In this document: one piece after another, positions 1 through 6,579 of the stretch
Numbering within the stretch: position 1 is the stretch's first letter
Layout of the letters: the number at the start of each line of letters is the position of its first letter
Program-made: the position numbers and the translations under genes
Origin: Acidobacteriota bacterium
Lineage (GTDB): Bacteria > Acidobacteriota > UBA4820 > DSQY01
DNA: 44,665 nt
Assembly (NCBI GenBank): GCA_021813555.1
Contig: JAKAKG010000155.1
Span: forward strand, 1-44,665
Direction: 5' to 3'
Notes under the pieces: generated by a model
What the model saw: the letters and a program-made list of their open reading frames with translations, nothing else
The model's database searches: none
Told to the model about the DNA's origin: nothing

Positions 1-552
1 GAGGAAGTCGCGGGCCCCCTCGGGCGTGGATTTGGTGAGGAAGGGGGTCTCGATCTCGATGAAGCCTTCGCCGCTCAGGAAATTGCGCGTGCGCTGGGCC
101 AGCCGGTGGCGGGCCACGATGCGGGCGTTCTGGAAAGGGCGCCGCAAGTCGAGGTACCGGTATTGGAGGCGCATCTCCTCGCTCACCAGGCTCTCGTCCT
201 CCACGGCGAAGGGAGGCGTCTCGGCCTGGGCCAGAACCTCCAGTTCCGAAACCTCCACCTCCACGGCCCCCGTGGCCATGTGAGGGTTGACGTCCTTCGG
301 CATGCGGTTTTCCACGACACCCTTGACGGCGATGACGAATTCGGGGCGCAGGTCTTTCGCCGCGGCGAAAACCTCCGGGTGCCTGTCTTCGGAGAAGACG
401 AGCTGGACGATGCCCTCCCGGTCCCGCAGGTCCACGAACACGAGGCTGCCCAGGTCGCGCCTGCGGCGCACCCAGCCCTTGAGGAGCACGTCCTGCCCCA
501 GGTCATCCTTGCCGACGGTTCCGGCGTAGTGCGTGCGCTGTCCCAGGCTCAT
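1..552 (-). CDS. aspS: aspartyl-tRNA synthetase, N-terminal part (runs off left edge)
   Basis: Charges tRNA-Asp (or tRNA-Asp/Asn) with aspartate in the cytoplasm. The visible 184 residues hold the N-terminal OB-fold anticodon-binding domain (begins MSLGQRTHYAG, then GWVRRRRDLGSLVFVDLRDR and GIVQLVF) and enter the class II catalytic core with the motif-1 region (YRYLDLRRP, then EGFIEIETPFL and STPEGARDF). The rest of the catalytic domain and the C-terminus lie beyond base 1. The start is the ATG at 552, which overlaps the hisS stop in an ATGA arrangement, so translation is coupled to hisS. Family identity is clear. The catalytic motifs 2 and 3, and the features separating discriminating from non-discriminating enzymes, are not visible. 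Confidence 0.95.
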   Translation of the reverse strand, partial: MSLGQRTHYAGTVGKDDLGQDVLLKGWVRRRRDLGSLVFVDLRDREGIVQLVFSEDRHPEVFAAAKDLRPEFVIAVKGVVENRMPKDVNPHMATGAVEVEVSELEVLAQAETPPFAVEDESLVSEEMRLQYRYLDLRRPFQNARIVARHRLAQRTRNFLSGEGFIEIETPFLTKSTPEGARDFL

Positions 553-1796
553 GGCGTCTTCTCCCGCAGCCGGGCCCCGAGGGAAGCCTCCGAAAGGGCC
601 TCCTGCTCGCCCGTGTCCAGGTCTTTGAGGGTGTAGGTCTGGGAGGCCACTTCCTCCTCCCCCACGATGAGGACCCATTTCACGTTCATGCGGTCGGCGC
701 GCTTGAGGGAGGACTTGAAGGAGCGCGGGGCGTGTTCCATGACCACCACGTGCCCCTCCCGCCGCAGGTGCCGGGCCAGGGCCAGGGTCCGCTCGTAGGC
801 CGCCTCTCCGGCCCACGCCGCGTAGGTCCAGGGCAGGCGCCCGGAGGGGGCCGGGGGCACCACCATGAGGAGGCGCTCCATGCCCAGGGCCCAGCCGAAA
901 CCCGCCATGGCCGGGCCGCCGATCTCTTCCAGGAGCCCGTCGTAGCGCCCCCCGCCCAGGAGGGCGTCCTGGGAGCCCAGGGCGCTGCTCGTCACCTCGA
1001 AAACCGTGCGCGTGTAGTAATCCAGGCCCCGCACGAGGCGGGCCCGCTCCGAAAAGGAGACGGCCATGCCCGCCAGAATCCGCTTCACGCCCGCGTGGTG
1101 CTCGGCGCACGCCTCGCACAGGTGGTCCGCGATGGCGGGGGCGGCGTCCAGGATGGGCTGGCACGAGGGCACCTTGCAGTCCAGGACGCGCAGGGGGTTC
1201 GTCTCCAGGCGCCGCCGGCAGTCGCCGCACAGCTCCCCCGCCCTGGGCGCCAGGGCGTCCTTGAGCAGGGCCACGAACACGGGACGGCAGGCGGGACAGC
1301 CCACCGAGTTGAGGACCACCTCGATGCCCACCACGCCCGCTTTCTGGAGGAACTCCACGAGCATGCCGATGGTTTCGGCGTCCGTACCCGGCGCCGCGTC
1401 GCCCAGCACCTCCGCGCCGATCTGGTGGAACTGGCGAAGGCGGCCCTTCTGGGGCCGCTCGTAGCGGAATTGGGGGCCCATGTAGAAGAGCCGCGAGTGG
1501 AGCGGCGACTCGTGCAGGCGGTGCTCCACGAAGGCGCGCGCCACCCCCGCCGTGTTCTCAGGCCGCATGGTCACGCTGCGGCCCTTTCGGTCCGCGAAGG
1601 TGTACATCTCTTTGTTTACGATGTCCGTCTCGTCCCCGATGCCCCGCACGAAGAGTTCCGTGGGTTCCAGAATGGGCGTACGGATTTCCGTAAAGCCGTA
1701 CCGGTGGAACACCTCTCGCGCCACCGCCTCCACCCGCTGCCACCGCCCGATCTCAGGAAACAGGGTGTCCTGCGTGCCCTTCACCGCCGTGATCAT
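549..1796 (-). CDS. hisS: histidyl-tRNA synthetase
   Basis: A class II synthetase of 415 residues, the usual bacterial length, that charges tRNA-His. Visible signatures are KGTQDTLFPE near the N-terminus, the motif-2 region RYERPQKGRLRQFHQIGAE, the histidine motif LVRGLDYYTRTVFEV and GGRYDGLLEEIGG. The cysteine-containing insertion (VGCPACRP, LCGDCRRRLETNPLRVLDC) is typical of bacterial HisRS. A longer open frame reaches 1991, but the ATG at 1796 is preceded by GGAGGA at good spacing and aligns with the family's start. The extra upstream codons run through a microrepeat tract, so I rejected them. The gene is coupled to aspS by an ATGA overlap. Confidence 0.97.
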   Translation of the reverse strand: MITAVKGTQDTLFPEIGRWQRVEAVAREVFHRYGFTEIRTPILEPTELFVRGIGDETDIVNKEMYTFADRKGRSVTMRPENTAGVARAFVEHRLHESPLHSRLFYMGPQFRYERPQKGRLRQFHQIGAEVLGDAAPGTDAETIGMLVEFLQKAGVVGIEVVLNSVGCPACRPVFVALLKDALAPRAGELCGDCRRRLETNPLRVLDCKVPSCQPILDAAPAIADHLCEACAEHHAGVKRILAGMAVSFSERARLVRGLDYYTRTVFEVTSSALGSQDALLGGGRYDGLLEEIGGPAMAGFGWALGMERLLMVVPPAPSGRLPWTYAAWAGEAAYERTLALARHLRREGHVVVMEHAPRSFKSSLKRADRMNVKWVLIVGEEEVASQTYTLKDLDTGEQEALSEASLGARLREKTP

Positions 1797-1814
1797 GGGT
1801 CCTCCAGAAGATAT

Positions 1815-1843
1815 ATTGTAGCACCTGAGTTCACGGGTGCCGA
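1815..1843 (-). promoter_or_regulatory. predicted sigma70-type promoter of hisS-aspS
   Basis: On the minus strand a TACAAT -10 box (1820-1815) lies 17 bp from TCGGCA (1843-1838), a 4/6 match to the -35 consensus. Transcription would start about 10-14 nt before the hisS ATG, just leaving room for the GGAGGA ribosome binding site. Sequence match only. Confidence 0.45.
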
Positions 1844-1855
1844 TGAGGGAAGGGA

Positions 1856-1885
1856 TGAGTTGAGAGTTGAGAGTTGAGAGGTGAT
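1856..1885. repeat. degenerate GAGTTGA microrepeat array
   Basis: Three tandem copies of a 9-bp unit (GAGTTGAGA) followed by GGTGATGAGATAGAGAA lie between hisS and higA. It resembles the other low-complexity tracts of this window in aroA (4282-4446) and in the rplV-rpsC spacer (25861-25982): short G/A-rich units with no coding or obvious regulatory role. Confidence 0.6.
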
Positions 1886-1967
1886 GAGATAGAGAATTGT
1901 GATTTCCTGGCTTCGAAGGCGGCTTCGCGCCCTGGTCGCCTACTCTATTCTTCACCTGCTCACGGTT

Positions 1968-1988
1968 CCTCGAAGGAGACCTTCGAGG
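1968..1988. terminator. hairpin downstream of higA
   Basis: A perfect 9-bp inverted repeat, CCTCGAAGG-AGA-CCTTCGAGG, starts about 20 nt past the higA stop. No T-tract follows on either strand, so it may be a Rho-independent-like stop of low efficiency, a transcript-stabilising hairpin or a small repeat element. Confidence 0.35.
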
Positions 1989-2006
1989 CACCGGCCGTCA
2001 GCCGGC

Positions 2007-2285
2007 CTATCGGAGCGCCTCGACGGATTTGGCGGGGCGTGCCCGGGCGAGGTCGTAGGCGGACTGGAGGTTGAGCCAGAACTCCGGGGTGGTCGCGAGG
2101 GCCTGTGCAAGCAGCCACGCCGTTTCCGGCGTGACGCCGCGCTTGCCGCGAATCAGTTCGTTCACCCGCTGCACGGGGATGCCAAGATGGCGAGCGAAGG
2201 CAAGCTGGGAGATCCCGAGCACGCCAAGAAACTCTTCGCGCAAGACCTCTCCCGGGTGAGTCGGCACGCGGTGCTGTGGAATCAT
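2007..2285 (-). CDS. higA: HigA-family antitoxin, orphan
   Basis: A 92-residue XRE-type helix-turn-helix protein of the HigA/VapI antitoxin family. The family hallmark HPGEVLREEFL is at residues 10-20, followed by the HTH (SQLAFARHLGIPVQRVNELIRGKRGVTPETAWLLAQAL) and the typical tail TTPEFWLNLQSAYDLA. The start is the ATG at 2285 with GGGAG upstream. A longer frame to 2423 crosses a non-coding, attC-like segment and was rejected. HigA normally represses its operon and neutralises HigB, encoded just upstream. No HigB is present here: only 94 bp separate it from the relE stop. It may be a toxin-less remnant or a stand-alone regulator. Confidence 0.85.
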   Translation of the reverse strand: MIPQHRVPTHPGEVLREEFLGVLGISQLAFARHLGIPVQRVNELIRGKRGVTPETAWLLAQALATTPEFWLNLQSAYDLARARPAKSVEALR

Positions 2286-2366
2286 GGGACAACTCCCTCT
2301 AGTGGAAGTCGGTGAGAGCAACCTGATGGGCATCGCTGCCCTCCCACCGGTCCGCTGCGGCGCGTT

Positions 2367-2378
2367 GTTAGGCGTAAG
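2367..2378. repeat. inverted repeat, left copy (attC-like half-site)
   Basis: GTTAGGCGTAAG matches the inverse of CTTACGCATAAC at 3006-3017 in 11 of 12 positions, so the pair brackets the yefM-relE module. Read on the minus strand it begins 1 nt past the relE stop and continues as CGCCTAACAACGCGCCGCAG then CGGACC. That resembles the left half of an integron attC site (a GCCTAAC R'' box). The complementary right half is not visible nearby, so any attC would be a remnant. Confidence 0.45.
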
Positions 2379-2379
2379 T

Positions 2380-2667
2380 TTATGATGGTTCTTCTGGCAG
2401 TTGGGCAGAATGCCATACCGCAACGACCCAAACTACTGACTCGGAAGGCAGATAGAAGAAGCGATAGGGCGAGACTATGACCTCTCGGTAGGGGAGATCT
2501 GGAAATTCTGGAAGAAGGTGGCCTGAATGAGGGAAAGCCAATAAACGCCTCAATTTTCTCTCGGCCTTCTTGCGAAGAGCTCTCGCCGCATCGGGATTGT
2601 CGCGCCGGATATACGCCAACGCAGCCAGAAACTGCTCGCGCCCGGTTGGGGTAAAGAGGAGCTTCAA
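2380..2667 (-). CDS. RelE/ParE-superfamily toxin
   Basis: A 95-residue protein of the ParE/RelE toxin fold. It has an N-terminal region, MKLLFTPTGREQFLAALAYI, then two helices (DNPDAARALRKKAERKLRRLLAFP) and a C-terminal sheet with SGHLLPEF, YREVIVSPYRFFYL and VVWVVAVWHSAQ. ParE members poison gyrase and RelE members cleave mRNA on the ribosome; the sequence alone does not settle which applies. The start is TTG at 2667, 2 nt after the yefM stop, with only a weak GAGAG-type ribosome binding site, which fits coupling and low toxin yield. It pairs with the Phd/YefM antitoxin just upstream. Confidence 0.85.
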   Translation of the reverse strand: MKLLFTPTGREQFLAALAYIRRDNPDAARALRKKAERKLRRLLAFPHSGHLLPEFPDLPYREVIVSPYRFFYLPSESVVWVVAVWHSAQLPEEPS

Positions 2668-2669
2668 GG

Positions 2670-2945
2670 CTATCTCTCTTTCAATAGCTCATCTGCTTCG
2701 GCCAAGACAGCGGAGAGTTCATGCCCCTTGCCAGCCTTTATCTCCTTCTCGCCCTTGGCCAAGAGATGCAGAATCTCTCGCTCATGCTGCGAATTCTCGT
2801 AGGCCTCTAGGCTAACCAAAACAGCGGATGCGCGGCCTCTTTGCGTGATGATAATAGGCTGCTTACTGATGTGGGCCCGTTTGAGAATGCTTGTAGCATC
2901 TTGGCGGAGATCAGTGACCGGCACGATATCTGGAATCTTACTCAT
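2670..2945 (-). CDS. Phd/YefM-family antitoxin
   Basis: A 91-residue antitoxin with the YefM/Phd DNA-binding N-terminus (IPDIVPVTDLRQDATSILKRA, with QPIIITQRGRASAVLVSLEAYE at 29-50). A C-terminal helical tail (ILHLLAKGEKEIKAG, LAEADELL) would bind and cover the toxin. The ATG at 2945 has GGAGG 8 nt upstream; a longer frame to 2972 lacks a better start. It is first in a two-gene operon and is expected to autorepress it together with the toxin. Confidence 0.88.
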   Translation of the reverse strand: MSKIPDIVPVTDLRQDATSILKRAHISKQPIIITQRGRASAVLVSLEAYENSQHEREILHLLAKGEKEIKAGKGHELSAVLAEADELLKER

Positions 2946-3225
2946 TAGCAATACCTCCAACACTGGCACCAAGAATAGTGCATAAAAGGAGGCCGGTCAA
3001 GGCGTCTTACGCATAACGCTCCGTTAAGCCAGTTCGCTCCATCCATCTGGGGAAAACATCCTCTGCCCGGCCTAATCGCATTTTCCCACAAAATGGGCCC
3101 CATCTTTAACACGGGCTTGCGCCATAGACGGCACCACACGGCGTTTCACCCCCGGCGAACCACCCTCTTGCGAGCCACTTCGCAGATCTGATTCTCTATG
3201 GGAATGGAGAGAGGGCGCGGCACAC
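2946..3225. other. 280-bp gene-free stretch with attC-like right half-site
   Basis: No credible gene. On the minus strand, 3033-3006 reads CTGGCTTAACGGAGCGTTAT then GCGTAAG, similar to the right half of an integron attC (GCTTAAC then GCGTTATGC). Its last 12 bases (3017-3006) form the inverse of 2367-2378. A small hairpin, CATTTT-CCCAC-AAAATG, lies at 3079-3095. The yefM promoter presumably lies here, but I see no convincing boxes. Confidence 0.4.
3006..3017. repeat. inverted repeat, right copy (attC-like half-site)
   Basis: CTTACGCATAAC is the inverse of GTTAGGCGTAAG at 2367-2378 with one mismatch. Together the two copies delimit a segment of about 650 bp that contains only yefM and relE. 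Confidence 0.5.
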
Positions 3226-4656
3226 TTAGGACAGCAACCCCTCCAGAACCTTGAAGAACTCGGGGAAGGACTTGCGGACACAGGACGGCTGCGCGATGCT
3301 CACCCCGGGGATGCGGAGGCCCAAAACGGCGAAGGCCATGGCCATGCGGTGGTCGCCTTGGGGATCGAGTTCGGCGCCGCGGCAGGCCACGGCGGGGACG
3401 ACGGTCATGCGGCCTTCTTGGAGAAGGACCGTGGCGCCCAGGCGGGAGAGGGCGTCGCTCAGGACGGCGAGGCGGTCGCTCTCCTTGAAGCGGAGGTGGG
3501 CGACGCCGCGGAAGGTGCTGGGCTCGGGGGCGAAGGCGGCCACGGCGGCGAGGGCGGGCACTAGGTCGGGGGTGCTGGAGCAATCGGCGTCCAGCCCCCG
3601 GAGGGGATGGCCCGCGACGGTGACTCCCGCCGTGCCCCTCTGAACCCGGCAGCCCATGTGTTCGAGAAGGTCCGGGAACACGGCGTCGCCCTGAAGAGAC
3701 TCGCCCCCGGTGCCTTCCACGAGGACCTCGCCGCCCGTGACGGCGGCGGCGGCCCAGAGGAAGGCCGCGCTGGAGGCATCGGGTTCCACGGCAAACCGGG
3801 CCGGCCGGTAGGACGCGGGCGCAACCTTCCAAAGGGATTCCTCCGGATGGCGCACCTCCACGCCGAAGCGCTCCATGACGGCGGCGGTCATGGCCGCGTA
3901 GGAGGCGGAGACGAGGTGCGGGGCGGCGAAGGCCACGGGGGCCCTTGCGAAAGGGGCGCCCAGGAGGAGGCCGGAGAGGAACTGGCTCGACACGCTTCCG
4001 GGAACGGCCACCTCGCCGCCGGCCCAGCGGTGCCCTTCCACGATGGCCGGCGGGTAGCCCTCCCGCTCGGCGTAGGAGACGCGGGCCCCGAGGGCGCGCA
4101 AGGGGGCTTCCAGGTCGGACACGGGGCGCTTGCGGAGCTGGTCCGCGCCGTCGAGGGTGAAGGCGCCCTCCATGGCGCCGCAGAGGCCCATGAGGAGGCG
4201 CAGGGTCGTGCCCGAGGCGCCGCAGGCCAGGGGCGCGCGCGGCGCGGCGAAGCGGCCGGAGGCGCCGGAAACCACCACCGTCCGGCTCGCCTCCTGTCCT
4301 CCGTCCTCTGCTCCTTGGAGTGAAAAGTGAGAAGTGAAACGTGAAACGGGAGGGACGGATGCAGTTTCGCCGCTCGGCTCCCTGCTCCCCCTTCCCTGCT
4401 CCCCGCTTCCGGCTTGCGGCTCCCCGCTCCCCGCTCCCCACTCCCGGACAACTGCCCCCAGCGCCCGCAAGCACTCCAGCGTGGCGGCCACGTCGTCCCC
4501 GTCTGGGAGGGGACCCACGCGCGAAGTGCCGCTGGCCAGCGCGGCGCAGATCAGGGCGCGATGGGCCAGCGATTTGGAGGGGGGAACTCTGACCTGGCCG
4601 CGCGCCGCGACGCCGGATGGGACGGAATAGGCATCGCGCCAGGCGTCTGTCATCAT
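3226..4656 (-). CDS. aroA: 3-phosphoshikimate 1-carboxyvinyltransferase (EPSP synthase) with internal repeat insertion
   Basis: Sixth step of the shikimate pathway: shikimate-3-phosphate plus PEP gives EPSP. The signatures are complete: PPSKSLAHRALICAALASG (25-43), ACGASGTTLRLLMGL, DGADQLRKRPVSDL, SSQFLSGLLLGAPFA, EPDASSAAFLW, HLRFKESDRLAVL, and DHRMAMAFAVLGLRIPG near the C-terminus. At 476 residues it exceeds the usual 425-440. The excess is residues 71-125, a Gly/Ser/Glu-rich segment (GAGSGEPQAGSGEQGRGSRE ... SRFTSHFSL) encoded by microrepeats in a surface loop between the first strands, with all conserved blocks intact. Two ATGs (4656, 4653) follow GGAGGGGAAGG; I chose the first. It is probably functional. 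Confidence 0.93.
   Translation of the reverse strand: MMTDAWRDAYSVPSGVAARGQVRVPPSKSLAHRALICAALASGTSRVGPLPDGDDVAATLECLRALGAVVREWGAGSGEPQAGSGEQGRGSREPSGETASVPPVSRFTSHFSLQGAEDGGQEASRTVVVSGASGRFAAPRAPLACGASGTTLRLLMGLCGAMEGAFTLDGADQLRKRPVSDLEAPLRALGARVSYAEREGYPPAIVEGHRWAGGEVAVPGSVSSQFLSGLLLGAPFARAPVAFAAPHLVSASYAAMTAAVMERFGVEVRHPEESLWKVAPASYRPARFAVEPDASSAAFLWAAAAVTGGEVLVEGTGGESLQGDAVFPDLLEHMGCRVQRGTAGVTVAGHPLRGLDADCSSTPDLVPALAAVAAFAPEPSTFRGVAHLRFKESDRLAVLSDALSRLGATVLLQEGRMTVVPAVACRGAELDPQGDHRMAMAFAVLGLRIPGVSIAQPSCVRKSFPEFFKVLEGLLS
4282..4446. repeat. microrepeat insertion inside aroA
   Basis: On the plus strand, 4318-4350 has repeated GTGAAA/GTGAGAA units (AGTGAAAAGTGAGAAGTGAA and on). The stretch 4377-4446 is an array of CTCCC(C)GCT-type units, with three near-identical CTCCCCG(C/A) copies at its end. 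The tract stays in frame with aroA. Related AGTGAAAAGTG text recurs in the rplV-rpsC spacer. Confidence 0.75.
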
Positions 4657-4690
4657 CCTTCCCCTCCGAGCAACCCGATGAGGCGGACGG

Positions 4691-4948
4691 CTAGCCCGCC
4701 TTCCGTTTCGTGGAAGACGCCGGCGTTTTGTCCGCCTTGGCTGCGCGTTTGGAGGCAAGCCGCGCGATGATTCGAAGGGCTTCGTTAACGGATTTGGAAT
4801 CGGGGAACATGGCCGCCACGTCGGGATCGAGCACGATCACGTTCGTGCCCTTGGCATAGGCCTCCGCGTACTTGCCCCTGACTCCCTTGCCCAAGTCGTA
4901 TTCGGCCCGCATTTCCGAGGTGCCCTTGCGCACGTCACTCTTCTTCAT
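4691..4948 (-). CDS. BrnA-type antitoxin (partner of BrnT)
   Basis: An 85-residue protein with the motif MRAEYDLGKGVRGKYAEAYAKG (12-33) followed by TNVIVLDPDVAAMFPDSKSV and NEALRIIARLA, then a Lys/Ala-rich tail. The (E/K)YDxxKGxRGK opening and a C-terminal helical DNA-binding segment are characteristic of antitoxins encoded next to BrnT. The start is the ATG at 4948 with AGGAAAGGA upstream; a longer frame to 4978 was not used. The gene overlaps the end of brnT by 14 nt, the usual toxin-first brnTA order. It should bind BrnT and autorepress the operon. Confidence 0.8.
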   Translation of the reverse strand: MKKSDVRKGTSEMRAEYDLGKGVRGKYAEAYAKGTNVIVLDPDVAAMFPDSKSVNEALRIIARLASKRAAKADKTPASSTKRKAG

Positions 4949-5213
4949 ACTGTTTCCTTTCCTGCCGCGTGGCCGCACGGGCGCTGATCAGCCTGATTTC
5001 ACCGCGGCGCTCGGCATGCGATACCACCAAGAGCCTGCCGCGGCTGGACATGCCAAGGAGAATGGTTCGCACTTCGGCCGACGAATGATCGGGGTCTGGG
5101 ACCGTCAGCGACAGAAGGTCGCCGAAGCATGATGCGGCCTCTTCAAATGAGATGCCGTGCTTGCTGAGATTGGCTGCCGCCTTTCGGCGGTCCCACATGA
5201 ACTGAAGCGCCAT
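4935..5213 (-). CDS. brnT: BrnT-family toxin (DUF497)
   Basis: A 92-residue BrnT/DUF497 protein, a RelE-fold ribonuclease toxin that blocks translation. Family landmarks are the N-terminal MWDRRKAAANLSKHGISFEEA (6-26), FGDLLSLTVPDPDHS, RTILLGMSSRGRLLVVSHAERRGEIRLISAR and the closing ATRQERKQYEEE. The ATG at 5213 fits the family start, but no Shine-Dalgarno precedes it and a TATAAT box ends only 5 nt upstream, so the message may be leaderless. It is first in the operon with its antitoxin. Confidence 0.9.
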   Translation of the reverse strand: MALQFMWDRRKAAANLSKHGISFEEAASCFGDLLSLTVPDPDHSSAEVRTILLGMSSRGRLLVVSHAERRGEIRLISARAATRQERKQYEEE

Positions 5214-5218
5214 GATTC

Positions 5219-5235
5219 ATTATAGCGCCCTATAA
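5219..5235 (-). promoter_or_regulatory. brnTA promoter -10 and palindromic operator
   Basis: On the minus strand a consensus TATAAT (5224-5219) lies inside the palindrome TTATAG-CGCC-CTATAA (5220-5235). No good -35 box is visible. Overlap of a palindrome with the -10 box suits autorepression by the BrnT-BrnA complex. Confidence 0.5.
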
Positions 5236-5251
5236 ACGTTATCCGCTGGCG

Positions 5252-5725
5252 TCACCGCTCCCGCATGGCCCGGGCCTGCTCGCGGTCGAGGTCGCGCTCC
5301 TTGAGGGCGTCTTTCTTGTCGTAGAGCTTCTTGCCCTTGCCGAGGCCCAGCTCGCACTTGATCTTGCCCCGGGAGAGGAAGATCTTGAGGGGCACGAGGG
5401 AGAGGCCCTTCTCGTCCACCTTGCCCGTGAGTTTGAGGAGCTCCTTCTTGTGCAGGAGCAGCTTGCGCTTTCGCATGGGGTCGATGGGCATGAGGGCGTC
5501 GTGGGTGTTGTGGTGGTAGGGCGAGACGTGGCACTGGTAGAGCCACGCTTCGCCGCCCTCGATGCGGGCGTAGGCGTCCTTGAGCTGGACCTTGCCCTCG
5601 CGGATGGACTTCACCTCGGGACCCAGGAGGACCATCCCCGCCTCGAAGCGGTCGGAGATCTCGTAGAGGTGGAAGGCCTGGCGGTTTCTGGCCAGGTCCT
5701 TCTGGGCGTCCGTGCGCTCGGTCAC
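5252..5725 (-). CDS. smpB: SsrA-binding protein SmpB
   Basis: The tmRNA partner for trans-translation rescue of stalled ribosomes, 157 residues as usual. Conserved blocks are the N-terminal LARNRQAFHLYEI, the GMVLLGPEVKSIREGKVQLKDAY core, HVSPYHHNTHDALMPIDPMRKRKLLLHKKEL and GLSLVPLKIFLSRGKIKCELGLGKGKKLYDKK. The basic C-terminal tail (KERDLDREQARAMRER) enters the decoding centre. The start is GTG at 5725, coupled by a GTGA overlap to the stop of the anti-sigma gene. No tmRNA gene is visible in the window. Confidence 0.97.
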   Translation of the reverse strand: MTERTDAQKDLARNRQAFHLYEISDRFEAGMVLLGPEVKSIREGKVQLKDAYARIEGGEAWLYQCHVSPYHHNTHDALMPIDPMRKRKLLLHKKELLKLTGKVDEKGLSLVPLKIFLSRGKIKCELGLGKGKKLYDKKDALKERDLDREQARAMRER

Positions 5726-5979
5726 GGCTTGTCCGGCTTGGCGGGCAGGTGCCGCATGACGGCCTCCTTGAAGGAGGCGGGCACGTCAAGGGTGGGGAGG
5801 GTTTCCAGGGTGTCCACGAGGCGCTGCATGGCCTCGTACTCCTGGCGGCACCCCGCGCAGTGGGGCAGGTGCTCCTGCACCTCCGCCCATTCCTCGGGGG
5901 AGAAGTCGTTCTCGATGAACCTCGGGAGGAGGTCGAGGACTTTTCGGCAGGGCTTGCTGTCGCGGTCGGTCACGGGCAT
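5722..5979 (-). CDS. zinc-finger anti-sigma factor (ZAS/zf-HC2)
   Basis: A short soluble protein of 85 residues. The zinc-binding anti-sigma signature HLPHCAGC (H37-x3-C41-x2-C44) follows an upstream Cys at residue 11 and the helix LLPRFIENDFSPEEWAEVQEH. There is no membrane segment, so it would act in the cytoplasm, probably holding the ECF sigma factor encoded 9 nt upstream. The HxxxCxxC motif suggests redox or zinc sensing, as in RsrA/ChrR-type factors, but the signal cannot be read from the sequence. Confidence 0.85.
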   Translation of the reverse strand: MPVTDRDSKPCRKVLDLLPRFIENDFSPEEWAEVQEHLPHCAGCRQEYEAMQRLVDTLETLPTLDVPASFKEAVMRHLPAKPDKP

Positions 5980-5988
5980 CCTCCAGGC

Positions 5989-6579
5989 TCAGCGAAAGTC
6001 CTTCAGCTTCTCCATCAGGATCTGCCGCGCTCTGAAGATCCGGTTCTTCACCGTGCCGAGCGGCAGGCCCGTGATTTTGGCCATTTCCTCGTAGGACCTG
6101 TAGGCGAAGTGCCGCAGGATGACGAGCTCTCTGTACTCGGGCGGCAGGTCGTCCACGGCCTTCTGGACCTCGCCGAGAAGGGCCTTGTTGTGATACGCGT
6201 CCAAGGGGCTCAGGGTTGCGCTCTCCAGGGGCATTTCCATGGGGCTGCCGTCATCGGCCGTCTCGTGGATGGACGTGGTGGCCATGTGCTGGCGCCGGAT
6301 GTGGTCGATGGTGTGGTTGCTGGCGATCTTGTAGAGCCAGGTGGAAAACTTGAACTGGCCGTCGTAGCGTTCGAGGTTCTCGTAGACCTTGATGAAGACC
6401 TCTTGGGTGAGCTCGATGGCTTCGTCGTAGTGGTGGACCATGTGGAAGATGTAGGTGGCCAGCCCCTTTTGATAGCGCTCCACGAGGAGGGAGAAAGCCC
6501 CCTGGTCGCCCGCCAGAACGGCGTTCACGACCTCGGCATCGGTGAAGACCTTCTGTGCTCCTTGTACCGCCACGGTCAC
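5989..6579 (-). CDS. ECF-family RNA polymerase sigma factor (RpoE-like)
   Basis: A 196-residue sigma factor with only regions 2 and 4. Region 2 covers AFSLLVERYQKGLATYIFHM, DEAIELTQEVFIKVYENLERY and FSTWLYKIASNHTIDHIRRQ. Region 4 is the HTH LPPEYRELVILRHFAYRSYE, EMAKITGLPLGTVKNRIFRARQIL. The start is GTG at 6579 after GGGGAGG. It forms an operon with the anti-sigma factor and smpB, so it probably controls its own transcription. Its regulon is unknown. A TATAAA-like -10 lies at 6605-6600. Confidence 0.93.
   Translation of the reverse strand: MTVAVQGAQKVFTDAEVVNAVLAGDQGAFSLLVERYQKGLATYIFHMVHHYDEAIELTQEVFIKVYENLERYDGQFKFSTWLYKIASNHTIDHIRRQHMATTSIHETADDGSPMEMPLESATLSPLDAYHNKALLGEVQKAVDDLPPEYRELVILRHFAYRSYEEMAKITGLPLGTVKNRIFRARQILMEKLKDFR

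Noticed and set aside
1797-1991. N-terminal extension of hisS to 1991
   Set aside because: It crosses the promoter-like boxes and the GAGTTGA microrepeats, and the family start with a ribosome binding site is at 1796.
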